A stretch of DNA of 64,000 nucleotides from Maioricimonas rarisocia. Lineage in GTDB: Bacteria; Planctomycetota; Planctomycetia; Planctomycetales; Planctomycetaceae. A program made the position numbers and the translations under genes. The notes beneath the pieces are model-generated. The model was not told the DNA's origin, made no database searches, and saw only the letters and a list, made by a program, of their open reading frames with translations. The first letter of the stretch is position 1. Every line of letters begins with the position of its first letter. Location of the stretch: the NCBI RefSeq assembly GCF_007747795.1, contig NZ_CP036275.1, positions 5,200,001 to 5,264,000 on the forward strand, given 5' to 3'. Shown here one piece after another: positions 25,673 through 34,900 of this stretch.

Positions 25673-25774
25673 AGAATCCCGGACAGGATACCACGGATTC
25701 GCTTTCGCCCTGATCATACGGCAACAACCGGAGGGACCCGTGCACGTCGCAGGAGCAAAGCGACCTCGGCACGC
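25673..25774. repeat. ~100-bp direct repeat, right copy
   Basis: Same orientation as 23311-23413, differing at a handful of bases. The distance between copies is about 2.36 kb and the interval carries the Rhs remnant. Both could be recombination endpoints for the cassette. Confidence 0.85.
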
Positions 25775-25949
25775 TGCATGATACGTTTCTCGCGACGTCC
25801 TGCAGCTGCTCCGCACTGACCGGAAGACCAGTGTCATCCGAGAGACAATGAGTGTCGCCGCCGGCGTTGCGTTTGAGGGCAGTTGCTGGCAGTCTGTTCT
25901 CCGCAGCACATCGTTGACCGCTCAGTCAGTCGTCTTCTGGAGAGAGTGC

Positions 25950-27170
25950 ATGACACCCGCGATCTACGCCGTAGCGACGATGGACACCAAGGGGGAGGAA
26001 CTGGCCTACGTCGCCGATTGTCTTCGAACGGCTGGCGCTTCAGTCCGGATGGTCGATGTCGGGACTCTGAACCCACCGTCCGTGGGCCCCGACATTACGC
26101 GCGAAACGGTTGCCGGCCAGACGCTGGAATCCTCTGCTGCGTCTGATCGAGGCGAAGCGGTCACGACCATGGGCACTGCCCTGCGCGACTTCCTGGTGGC
26201 AGAGCATGCGGCAGGACGCGTGCAGGGCGTCATCGGGATCGGGGGCTCTGGCGGGACGGCCCTGATTACCAAGGCTCTTCGCGCGCTGCCGATCGGCTTG
26301 CCCAAGGTCATGGTGTCGACTGTGGCGAGTGGAAACACGGCCGGCTACGTGGACTGCAGCGACATTACGATGATGCCTTCGGTCGTGGATGTCGCCGGGC
26401 TCAATGCGATCTCGAAGTGCGTGCTGTCGAACGCGGCAAATGCCATCGCGGGGATGGTGAACCATCGGATTGTGCCGCCGGTCTCCCGAAACACGCTGGG
26501 CATGACAATGTTCGGCGTCACGACGCCTTGCGTGAACCTGGTCCGTGAAAGTCTCGAGCAGTCCGGCTACGACAGTCTCGTGTTTCATGCAACCGGGATC
26601 GGCGGCCGCGCCATGGAGCAACTGGTCGAGAGCGACATGATCCAGGGGGTGCTCGACATCACGACGACCGAGGTCGCCGACGAACTGGTTGGGGGTGTCT
26701 TCGCCTGCGGCCCGAACCGGTTTCGCGCAACGATCGAGAAGCAGATCCCCTGCGTGCTCAGCTTCGGTGCACTCGACATGGTGAACTTCGGGGCGAGGGA
26801 GACCGTTCCGGAAGCGTTTTCAGACCGTCTGCTGCACGTTCACAACGAGCAGATCACCCTGATGCGGACGACGGCCGACGAGAACCGGGAGTTCGCCCGC
26901 TGGATGGCGGCGCGACTCGGCAAAGCACGCGCGCCGCTGGTCGTGCTGATCCCGGAAGGAGGAGTGTCGCTTCTCGACGCGCCCGGCATGCCGTTTCATG
27001 ATCCGGAAGCGGACGCCGCACTCTTCGACACATTCGAATCGAGCCTGCCCGCTGACACGTCCTGTCGCGTGGTCCGGGTGCCTCACAATATCAACGATCC
27101 GGAGTTTGCGCGTGCCGTCGTCGAACACTATCTGAGTCTCGATCGGAGCGGCACTGCCACGCTGAAGTGA
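25950..27170 (+). CDS. Tm-1-like ATP-binding (UPF0261) protein
   Basis: 406 residues from ATG 25950. Signature segments: YAVATMDTKGEELAYVADCL, VIGIGGSGGTALITKALRAL, VMVSTVASGNTAGYVDCSDI, MFGVTTPCVNLVRESLE, VFHATGIGGRAMEQLVE, GVFACGPNRF and VLIPEGGVSLLDAPG. These define UPF0261 (PF06792), the N-terminal half of tomato Tm-1, which binds ATP and a viral helicase. In plants and fungi the second half is a TIM-barrel domain; here that domain is encoded separately at 29356 and again as the sensor of the regulator at 27269. Cytoplasmic; the bacterial reaction is unknown. Confidence 0.9.
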   Translation: MTPAIYAVATMDTKGEELAYVADCLRTAGASVRMVDVGTLNPPSVGPDITRETVAGQTLESSAASDRGEAVTTMGTALRDFLVAEHAAGRVQGVIGIGGSGGTALITKALRALPIGLPKVMVSTVASGNTAGYVDCSDITMMPSVVDVAGLNAISKCVLSNAANAIAGMVNHRIVPPVSRNTLGMTMFGVTTPCVNLVRESLEQSGYDSLVFHATGIGGRAMEQLVESDMIQGVLDITTTEVADELVGGVFACGPNRFRATIEKQIPCVLSFGALDMVNFGARETVPEAFSDRLLHVHNEQITLMRTTADENREFARWMAARLGKARAPLVVLIPEGGVSLLDAPGMPFHDPEADAALFDTFESSLPADTSCRVVRVPHNINDPEFARAVVEHYLSLDRSGTATLK

Positions 27171-27190
27171 AGCTGTCGAGCTTCTTTCTG
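27169..27190 (+). terminator. Intrinsic terminator-like hairpin between convergent genes
   Basis: GAAGCT (27169-27174), tetraloop GTCG, AGCTTC (27179-27184), then TTTCTG. The stem overlaps the stop codon of the Tm-1-like gene and lies between convergent genes. Confidence 0.45.
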
Positions 27191-27268
27191 TGCCGGTCAA
27201 TGAGATACCATGTTCTGCCTCGAACATGCCACGCTGCGAATCGAGGGGGCCGTGGTGCAGCAACAGCG

Positions 27269-29011
27269 TCACTCGTGCTCGAGCCAGCGGTAGAGGGTCT
27301 TGCGGGTGATATTCAGTGCGGCCGCGGCCCGTGACTTGTTGCCATTCGCATCGCGGAGAGCCTGCTGCGCGAGCTCGCGCCGCGTCAGCTCACGTTGATC
27401 ATCTGTGCTTGGACCAACGGGCGTCGCGGCGCCGGGATCGAAGGCCCACCCTTCGAGGAGCGAGCCATCCTCGAGGATCGCGCAGCGAAGCAGCGTCTGT
27501 TCGAGTTCCCGGATATTGCCGGGCCAGGAATGCCGGCGGAGGCGACGTTCGAATGCGGTGGAAACGCCGGTGATCTGGCGGTTCAACTGCGTGCTCAGCC
27601 CGGCCAGGATGGTGTCGACCAGCAGCGGAATGTCTCCCTGTCGACTTCGGAGCGACGGCAGCCGGATCTGAATGGCGCTGAGTCGGTAGAACAGGTCGGC
27701 CCGAAAATCGCCCGATGCGACCATCGCCTCGAGCGAACGGTTGGAGGCGGTGATGATGCGCACGTCGACGGGGACGGTTTCCTCGCCTCCGACCCGGACG
27801 ACTTCGCGCTGCTGCAGAACGCGCAGCAAGGCCACCTGTCCCTGCGGGCTGAGGTCGGCGATCTCGTCGAGGAAGAGCGTACCGCCGTGAGCGAGTTCGA
27901 ACTTTCCGGCGCGACGCCGTTCCGCCCCGGTAAAGGCTCCCCGTTCGTGTCCGAACAGTTCGCTTTCGAGGAGCGACTCCGGAATCGCTCCACAATTGAG
28001 TGTCACGAAAGGATGGTTGGACCGCGGACTCAGACGATGCAACATCGCGGCGACCAGTTCCTTGCCGGTGCCCGACTCGCCTTCGATGCAGACGGTCACG
28101 TCCTGCGGAGCCACGCGGTTGACGATGTCGAAAACCTGTCGCATGGCGGGGCTGCGGCCGACCATTCCCCCGAATGAGCGTCCCTCTCCACCGCGTGAAC
28201 TTGCGGCCACGCTCTGAAACTGACGCAACGTTGTGGTCACGATCTCCTCGACCGGCAGCCGTTCGAAGACCGAGCCACCGGCGAAGCCATGGATCGCGCT
28301 GTGCCGAAAGACCTCTCTCAGATCGACCGGTGTCGTAATCGGTCCCCCGAAGGCAACCCGGACGCACTCAGGCCTGGCATCGGCGGCCACGGAGAGTTGA
28401 TTGAGATGGGCGATCGCCTGGTGCAGACAGTCTCGTTTGACCTGCATGTTGTCGTCGGAGGACCGGGTCAGCCCGACATCGAGAACGAGCCCGTCCACCT
28501 CGGCATCGACGAACTTCTCAACCTCGCGCACTGACAGCGCGAAGCCGAAGGTGACGAATCCCATCTGTCGGGCCAGCCTGAGCATTTCGGCTTCGGCGTC
28601 GGCTCCGAGTCCCTCTTCTTCGAGGACTTCACGATAGACACCGTCGATGAACCCGACAGCGGGCCAGTTGACGACGCCGGCCACTCCCAGGCTCGCCAGT
28701 CGCCGCAGGCGGTCCTCCAGTGGACATGTCGGGTCGACTCCGTGGACGCCGGCAATGACGGGGATGTCGCCGGAGCGAGGGAGGATCTGATTGCAGAGCA
28801 GTTTCTCGGTCTGATCGTTCGCGTTGCCGAACGGAAGGAAGGCAGCGAGCGTGCCCGATCCCATGGAGCGGTAGACGCCCGCATTGAGAACCATGAGGGC
28901 GTCGGCCCGCGATTCCACCGCACAACGAGCAATCAGCCCGGATCCAGGGACGACCATCAGCAGGGGTCGGCCGTGTCTGGCATCCTGAAGAGTCGTCCGC
29001 AAGTCAACCAT
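27269..29011 (-). CDS. Sigma-54 activator with PEP-hydrolase-type TIM-barrel sensor
   Basis: 580 residues from ATG 29011 (AGGGG upstream). Residues about 1-275 form a TIM barrel of the PEP hydrolase / TIM-barrel signal-transduction family (PF09370): FLPFGNAND, VIAGVHGVDPT, VGFIDGVYREVLEEEGLG, FGGPITTPVDLREVFRHSAI. Residues about 285-520 are the AAA+ sigma-54 interaction domain with Walker A GESGTGKE, GAFTGA loop, and Walker B GGTLFLDEIA. Residues about 555-580 are a Fis-type HTH: NGNKSRAAAALNITRKTLYRW. The intact GAFTGA predicts productive contact with sigma-54. The sensor is paralogous to the protein at 29356, encoded divergently, which suggests the regulator senses the same ligand the operon handles. 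Confidence 0.92.
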   Translation of the reverse strand: MVDLRTTLQDARHGRPLLMVVPGSGLIARCAVESRADALMVLNAGVYRSMGSGTLAAFLPFGNANDQTEKLLCNQILPRSGDIPVIAGVHGVDPTCPLEDRLRRLASLGVAGVVNWPAVGFIDGVYREVLEEEGLGADAEAEMLRLARQMGFVTFGFALSVREVEKFVDAEVDGLVLDVGLTRSSDDNMQVKRDCLHQAIAHLNQLSVAADARPECVRVAFGGPITTPVDLREVFRHSAIHGFAGGSVFERLPVEEIVTTTLRQFQSVAASSRGGEGRSFGGMVGRSPAMRQVFDIVNRVAPQDVTVCIEGESGTGKELVAAMLHRLSPRSNHPFVTLNCGAIPESLLESELFGHERGAFTGAERRRAGKFELAHGGTLFLDEIADLSPQGQVALLRVLQQREVVRVGGEETVPVDVRIITASNRSLEAMVASGDFRADLFYRLSAIQIRLPSLRSRQGDIPLLVDTILAGLSTQLNRQITGVSTAFERRLRRHSWPGNIRELEQTLLRCAILEDGSLLEGWAFDPGAATPVGPSTDDQRELTRRELAQQALRDANGNKSRAAAALNITRKTLYRWLEHE

Positions 29012-29038
29012 CGATGAGCCCCTGGTACCTGGCGGCAA

Positions 29039-29058
29039 CGTGGATACTGGATACCACG
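29039..29058. promoter_or_regulatory. Inverted repeat CGTGG-N10-CCACG, possible activator site
   Basis: CGTGG at 29039-29043 and CCACG at 29054-29058, about 130 bases upstream of the -24 element, where enhancer sites of NtrC-type activators usually lie. Only five perfect pairs per arm, and only one copy seen. Confidence 0.35.
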
Positions 29059-29186
29059 AGGTAAACAGTACGCATCCACAAACTCAGATGCAACGTCGTC
29101 CGCGGAGGCGACCAAACTTTCAAGCACTTTTACAAAGTTCGTCTCTCGCGACAGTTGCGCCGCCTCCTCAACAATCTCGACTACGC

Positions 29187-29202
29187 TGGCATGTTCTTTG
29201 CG
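29187..29202 (+). promoter_or_regulatory. Sigma-54 (-24/-12) promoter
   Basis: TGGCATGTTCTTTGCG matches the consensus TGGCACG-N4-TTGCW at 10 of 12 specified positions, with the invariant GG and GC exactly 12 bases apart (29188-29189 and 29200-29201). Oriented towards the TIM-barrel gene at 29356; transcription would start near 29213-29215 and leave a leader of about 140 bases. Confidence 0.7.
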
Positions 29203-29355
29203 GACTGCCGGATTCAACACACAGTTGTGACCCCGGCGTCGTCGGGTACGCGTTCATCCGCCCGGTCTGTCGAACCGCTGTGACCGACTCTCACGGTATC
29301 GGGGACGGGGCTCACGCCCGACTGTCGACACCCACTTCCTGGGACAGCCTCCTTC

Positions 29356-30276
29356 ATGATCAACCACACCAGAGAGCACATTCTCCAACGCCTGCGCCGC
29401 AAACTGGAATCGGGGCAGGTCATCATCGGCTCGGGCGCCGGCACCGGTATATCGGCCAAGTGCGCCGAAGCGGGAGGCAGCGACCTGATCGTCATCTACA
29501 ACTCGGGCCGCTTCCGAATGGCCGGACGGGGTTCGCTTGCAGGATTGATGCCGTTCGGCAATGCGAACCAGATTGTCTGCGAGATGGCAGCCGAGGTTCT
29601 CACGATTGTCGAGTCCACTCCCGTGCTTGCCGGCGTCTGTGGAACCGATCCGTTTCTATTGCGGTCGAAGTTTCTTGCCGAACTGCGCGAGATGGGGTTC
29701 GCCGGCATCCAGAACTTTCCGACCGTCGGGCTGATCGATGGAGTGTTTCGGGAGAACCTCGAAGAGACCGGCATGGGTTTCGACCTCGAGGTGGACCTGA
29801 TTGCTTCCGCCCACACACTGGGAATGCTGACCACCCCGTACGCCTTCGACGCCGACCAGGCCCGCAAGCTGACCGATGCTGGTGCTGACATTGTCGTCGC
29901 CCATATGGGTTTGACCACGAGCGGTTCGATCGGAGCCCGGACGTCCCGCACACTGGACGAGTGTGTTGTGGAAGTCGGTGAGATTGCGCGGGCGGCCCGG
30001 GAGGTGCGTGACGAAGTCCTCGTTCTCTGCCATGGCGGTCCCATCGCCGATCCGGAAGATGCGCAATACATCCTGTCACGGGTCCCCGAAGTGCATGGCT
30101 TCTATGGAGCCAGCTCCATGGAGCGCCTGCCAACCGAGACAGCGATCACGGATCGGATCCGTGAGTTCTCAGACCTGAAGCCGGGTGGCTCTGTCTCGCC
30201 GCCGGTGGCGTCGGGCAACGGGGGAAACGGGAAGGCTCCCCACGCGTTCACAACGGAAGCAGATGTTTCGCGCTGA
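29356..30276 (+). CDS. PEP-hydrolase-family TIM-barrel protein
   Basis: 306 residues. Same family as the sensor of the 27269 regulator: [115 protein letters not shown]. In PF09370 proteins related to phosphoenolpyruvate mutase/isocitrate lyase, hydrolysis of PEP-like substrates is proposed. With the Tm-1-like protein it supplies both halves of Tm-1. Expressed from the sigma-54 promoter at 29187. The last 25 residues are a low-complexity Gly/Ser/Pro tail. Confidence 0.88.
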   Translation: MINHTREHILQRLRRKLESGQVIIGSGAGTGISAKCAEAGGSDLIVIYNSGRFRMAGRGSLAGLMPFGNANQIVCEMAAEVLTIVESTPVLAGVCGTDPFLLRSKFLAELREMGFAGIQNFPTVGLIDGVFRENLEETGMGFDLEVDLIASAHTLGMLTTPYAFDADQARKLTDAGADIVVAHMGLTTSGSIGARTSRTLDECVVEVGEIARAAREVRDEVLVLCHGGPIADPEDAQYILSRVPEVHGFYGASSMERLPTETAITDRIREFSDLKPGGSVSPPVASGNGGNGKAPHAFTTEADVSR

Positions 30277-30349
30277 CGACCGCGTCTGCTTATGGGTTCC
30301 CGTCTACGGTCACTTCCAACTGATCCTGTCTCTCGTAGGAGTCCTCAGA

Positions 30350-31330
30350 ATGCGACGACGAGTTCGAAGGCGATCCGGTTTCACACTGATCGAGCTACTG
30401 GTAGTGATCGCGATCATCGCGATTCTCATTGCGCTGCTGCTGCCGGCGGTCCAGCAGGCGCGGGAGGCGGCCCGTCGTGCCCAGTGCAAGAACAACGTGC
30501 GGCAGGTCGCGCTGGCGCTGCACAACTACGAGAGTACGCACTCGACCTTTCCCATGGGGTGGGCCCACGACACGGAGAACGGCATGGGGAGGGGGCACCT
30601 GGGGTGCTTTACCAATCCGAGCAGTGGGTCTTCGATCGGGCGAAGCCCGTGGACGGTCCTCGTGCTGCCGTTCCTCGAGCAGACGGCCATCTACAACGAG
30701 TACGATCACAACTTCGACGTCAACTGGGTTCTGCGTGCGGCCTATGCCGGCAGTCGCGTCAACGAAGACGTGTGGCTGCGCAGCGTCGCCCCATATAAGT
30801 GTCCTTCCGATCCGCGGCACGCCGGCCAGGAGAACATCCTGAACTATCTGGGCGTCGCGGGGGGTGGGGAGTACTCCTGCTGGGGCACGTGGCAGCTGAC
30901 TGACACCGTGAACGTGCGAGGGTTGGATGACGACGGAATCCTGTACTTCTGCTCGCGGACACGGATGGCCCACGTGACCGACGGAACGTCAAACACGTTT
31001 CTGCTGGGCGAGTCGAAGTACCCGATGTCGAGAGAACAGGATCCAAGCTCGGCGCAGGACAACTGGGTCGCCTGGGCCTCAGCGGGAATGGCATGGCGAA
31101 CGGTGCCGCAATCGGCCATCTGTGCGACCGCCCGCGATCAGATCAACACCGAATATGGCAGCCTGTCGCATTCGTACATGCAACGGGTGTTCGGCAGCTA
31201 TCACGTCGGCGGCTGTCATTTCGCGATGGCTGACGGGTCGGTGCACTTCCTGTCAGAGAACATCGACATTCGACTGTACCACTCGTTGGGGCAGCGTGCC
31301 GACGGGCTGCCACTGGGAGGTTTGCCGTGA
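30350..31330 (+). CDS. DUF1559 pseudopilin-like protein
   Basis: 326 residues from ATG 30350 (the frame extends back into the previous gene). Canonical prepilin sequence SGFTLIELLVVIAIIAIL after a nine-residue Arg-rich leader, then QQAREAARRAQCKNNVRQVA, the DUF1559 signature, and HVGGCHFAMADGSVHFLSE near the end. Start of a two-gene unit: its TGA overlaps the next ATG by one base. Such pilin + lipoprotein pairs are typical of planctomycetes. Confidence 0.92.
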   Translation: MRRRVRRRSGFTLIELLVVIAIIAILIALLLPAVQQAREAARRAQCKNNVRQVALALHNYESTHSTFPMGWAHDTENGMGRGHLGCFTNPSSGSSIGRSPWTVLVLPFLEQTAIYNEYDHNFDVNWVLRAAYAGSRVNEDVWLRSVAPYKCPSDPRHAGQENILNYLGVAGGGEYSCWGTWQLTDTVNVRGLDDDGILYFCSRTRMAHVTDGTSNTFLLGESKYPMSREQDPSSAQDNWVAWASAGMAWRTVPQSAICATARDQINTEYGSLSHSYMQRVFGSYHVGGCHFAMADGSVHFLSENIDIRLYHSLGQRADGLPLGGLP

Positions 31331-31740
31331 TGAGATATCGCACGATGCGATCCGTATGTTTCAGTCTGTTGTCCGGGGGGCTGCTGGCTGCGGCCCTGGG
31401 ATGTGGAGGCAGCGAAGGTCCCGAGCGTGCGGACATCTACGGTACGATGACGTACGAAGGGAAGCCGGTTGCCTATGCCCAGTTGCAGTACACACCCGAT
31501 GCGGACCAGGGCCATTCCGGTCCGCAGACGCTCCTCTACGTGCGGGATGGTCACTTTGATTCGAAGGGAAAGGGGCCCACGATCGGTCCGCACGTGCTGA
31601 AGGTGTATGCATACGACGGAGTCAGCACCGAGCTCGAGCCCGAGGGCAAGATGCTCATGCCTGAGTATGTCGAGACTGTCGATATCGAGGAAGGACGGTA
31701 CGAGATCGACTACACGTTTCCCAGAGAGAGTAACGGCTGA
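31330..31740 (+). CDS. Lipoprotein with carboxypeptidase-regulatory-like domain
   Basis: 136 residues from ATG 31330, overlapping the previous stop (TGATG). Lipobox LAAALGC-GGSEG at about residue 25. The remaining ~110 residues read as a small beta-sandwich: ADIYGTMTYEGKPVAYAQLQ, VLKVYAYDG, GRYEIDYTFPR, typical of the transthyretin/CarboxypepD_reg-like lipoproteins that follow DUF1559 genes. Probably held at the periplasmic membrane face; no enzymatic residues seen. Confidence 0.82.
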   Translation: MRYRTMRSVCFSLLSGGLLAAALGCGGSEGPERADIYGTMTYEGKPVAYAQLQYTPDADQGHSGPQTLLYVRDGHFDSKGKGPTIGPHVLKVYAYDGVSTELEPEGKMLMPEYVETVDIEEGRYEIDYTFPRESNG

Positions 31741-31979
31741 GGCCACACCGGACCTCACCGCACCTCTGTCAGCGACGTCATCAGTGCAGCGCGCAGCTGG
31801 AGGAATCGCCAGTGTGAAGTTCCGGGCCGCGATCTCCTCGTACCGCGTGCTGCATTGATGCTTTCCGGTGGAAACATCGAGACCGAAGGATCGACACAGA
31901 CGACCGGTTGCCTCGGAGCGTACCGCAGCGGGCCACGCCTGTGGCTGTTACCCTGTTTCAGATCAGGACATTCAGTGTC

Positions 31980-31984
31980 AGGAG
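31980..31984 (+). promoter_or_regulatory. Shine-Dalgarno deciding the start at 31991
   Basis: AGGAG is only one base from ATG 31985 but six bases from ATG 31991, so 31991 is the preferred start of the propeller/dihaem protein. Confidence 0.5.
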
Positions 31985-31990
31985 ATGCAG

Positions 31991-34900
31991 ATGAGCGACG
32001 TCGGGAGAGTCTGTGGGTATCGTCTGGGCGTTCTGCTCGTCGCTGGGATGGTGACCGTTCAGCATGTGCAGGCAAACGACTACTTTCCACGATTCTCTGT
32101 TCAGACGCTGGTGGAACGTGACAGCCACAGTACCGTCACGATCGGCCCGGACGGACACCTGTATGCGACGACGACCAACTCCGGTGGCCGCGAAGAACGG
32201 GATAACGGAGAGGGCGAAACACATCGCGAGCACCTCGGAGAAGTCTGGCGGTATACGCTCGAACCGGAAACAGGCGAGATCACCGGCGAAGAACGGCTGC
32301 TGACCCTGCCCGGCCCCGTCAACGGGTTCGTTTTCGATCCCACTGCGACCGCGGACCGGCTCGAGTTTTACATCACGGTGCTGAACGCCCGAGGGCATCT
32401 GAACCGCATTCGGGTCAAGCCGGCTGGTGAGGAAGCCCCGGTCATCGAGAACTCCATCGTGGTGGACTTTCTCGGACGCGGCGGCAACCACGGAATGAAC
32501 AACCTGGTCTTCGGACCGGACGGGCTGCTGTACGCGAATCAGGGCGGACGAACGTTCTGGGGAACGGAAGAGGACAACCACACGGCCGCGGTCCTGACGT
32601 TCGACCTGGATCATCCCGACTTCGAGAACGGGGCCATCTCCCCCCGGGACTACACCCTCGAGCAGATGTGGGGAGGGGACTCTCCCATTCAGATCGTCGC
32701 CACCGGTCTCCGCAATCCGCACGGGATTGTTCGGCACTCGAACGGCGAGTTCTACGTCACGATCCACGACCCGCCCCGCGGACCGCTCGCGGTCGGTGGG
32801 CCCATTCGCGAGGAAGTCGTCTCCGACGGTCCCCCCGATCTGGTGGCGCGGCTCAAACGGGGGGCCTACTACGGACACGTCAACGGGAACCGCGACGAAT
32901 GGGTTTCTTACGGCGGGAATCCGACGGCCGAAGTCGATCCGTTTGAGATCCCGGAGTACCCCGTCGGCACAATGCCGCTGCCGAACTACGACCTCAGCCT
33001 GATGGTCGGCACGCGACGGAACCACTGCATCAGCGGGATCGACGAGTATCTCAACGGCGACCTGGTTGTCGGCTACCTGTACGCACGCGGCGCGGAAGGG
33101 GTGAATCTCGCCGGCATCGAGCGGTTCGTGCTGGATGAAGAAGGGAATCTGACCGGCGAGCATGAGTTTCTGAAAGGGGCCGACAATCGTCCACTTGTTT
33201 TTCAGGGCGTCATGGACGTTCTGGTCACCGAGAAGGGCTGGATCTACGTCGCGAACTTCGGACGTCGCCGGGGAGACGGCGGCACGAAAGGGAGCATCGA
33301 TCTGCTCAAGCCGCTAGGTGGAAATCTCGCACCGTCGGTCGCCATACTGTCTCCGGAGAATCGGGCAACGTACATGCCCGGGGACGACGTCGAAGTGCAG
33401 GTCGAGGCGATCGACTACGATGGCGAGGTCGAGGCGGTGTCGCTGCTGGTGAATGGACGTGAGGTGCCGTGCCACCGGTCGAGCGAAGCCGCTTCGACCT
33501 GGGTTGCAACTCTCGAACAGCCGACGATCGGCCGCTACGACGTACGTGCCCGTGCCTCGGACAATGATGACGGAGCGACGACCACCGATCCGCTGTTTCT
33601 GCAGGTCGGCAGCGACGTTCACCCGCCAGTTTTGACGGAGTTGCCGAAAGCGACTGCGTATGCGGGTTTCGACTACCGATCGCAGGTCCAGGCAAAAGCG
33701 TCGCCAGCGGCCCGGTTCTCGCTGGAAGGGGCCCCGACCGGAATGACGATCGATCAGGTCTCGGGGCAGGTCCGGTGGAGCCCGCAGGAAGCCGGGGAGG
33801 TGAACGTTCGCGTGGTTGCCGACAACGGGACGGAGCCGCGAGCGGTCCGAACGATTCACATTCAGGTGCTTGCCAGCCGTGCTCCTGAGATCGCCGCCGA
33901 TGCGGCCCGTGGGCTGATTCCCGAAATCGACTATACGGAGCGGCAACTGGGCGAAGAGGCAGCGACTGCTGGTGACGCGCACGTCCGCACGGGAACCGCG
34001 CCGACGCTCGATCGGGAGTGTGCCAGAGGAACGGTCGCCACGTACGGGGGGTACTTTGGTGTTGAGACGGCGGGTCGGTATGACTTCCGACTGAACAAAG
34101 AGATCTCTGCGACGCTGTCGATCGGCGACGAGACCATCGTCGATTCGGGCGATCAGTTCGAGGGCTCAATCCCGCTCGAGAAGGGAATGCATGCGTTCTC
34201 GCTCGTCGTCGAAGGATGCGGCGCGCAGGGGGCCGAGGTTCTCTCCGTTCGCGGTCCGGGTGAATCCGCATGGTCGTCCGTCGCGACATACGGACTGTAT
34301 CGACATGCCGATTCGTACGGACTGAGCAGCGTTCAGCGGGCCCAGCCGTATCTGCTCATGCCGCGGGATGAGCGAGACTTTCTGCCGCAACGACTCTCCG
34401 AAACCGGAGTGTTTTCCGACACGGCGTCGATAACGCTTGCTCCAGGTGCTGTCTCATACGACGTCAATTCCCCCCTCTGGTCGGACGGAGCGAAGAAGGA
34501 TCGCTGGGTCTTTGTGCCAGCGGGTGACGCGGTGACCTTTGAGGAGCAGGCTCCCTGGGAGTTTCCCGCGGGAACGGTGTTCGTAAAACACTTCGCACTC
34601 GGCAAGAACGACACGCGCATCGAGACCAGGCTGACGGTAATCAAGGAGGACGGCACGCTGTATGGCGTCACGTACCGCTGGCGGGCGTCTCAGATGGATG
34701 CGGACCTGGTTACCGCCGGCTACGAAACGAGCGTCGTGGTCGATGCCGATCAGCAGCAACGCTGGTTCTTCCCCGGCCCCGAGGACTGCATGAAGTGCCA
34801 CACCTATGCGGCGGGATTCGTTCTGGGGATGAATACGCGGCAACTGAATCGGGAGTTCCGCTACGCTGAAACCGGACGGTCGGACAACCAGCTCCGGGCC

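Larger units (their letters stand above)
25245..25949. other. Gene-free region with repeat copies before the Tm-1-like gene
   Basis: No convincing gene. Contains a copy of the 9-bp hairpin repeat at 25641 and the right ~100-bp direct repeat at 25673. The rest (25250-25620) shows no feature I can name. Confidence 0.5.
29012..29355. other. Divergent regulatory region with sigma-54 promoter
   Basis: Intergenic region of 344 bases between the divergent regulator and TIM-barrel gene. It holds the sigma-54 site at 29187 and an upstream inverted repeat at 29039; no gene seen. Confidence 0.6.

Noticed and set aside
23311..25774. Direct repeats considered as ends of an insertion sequence
   Set aside because: No terminal inverted repeats and no transposase frame between them.
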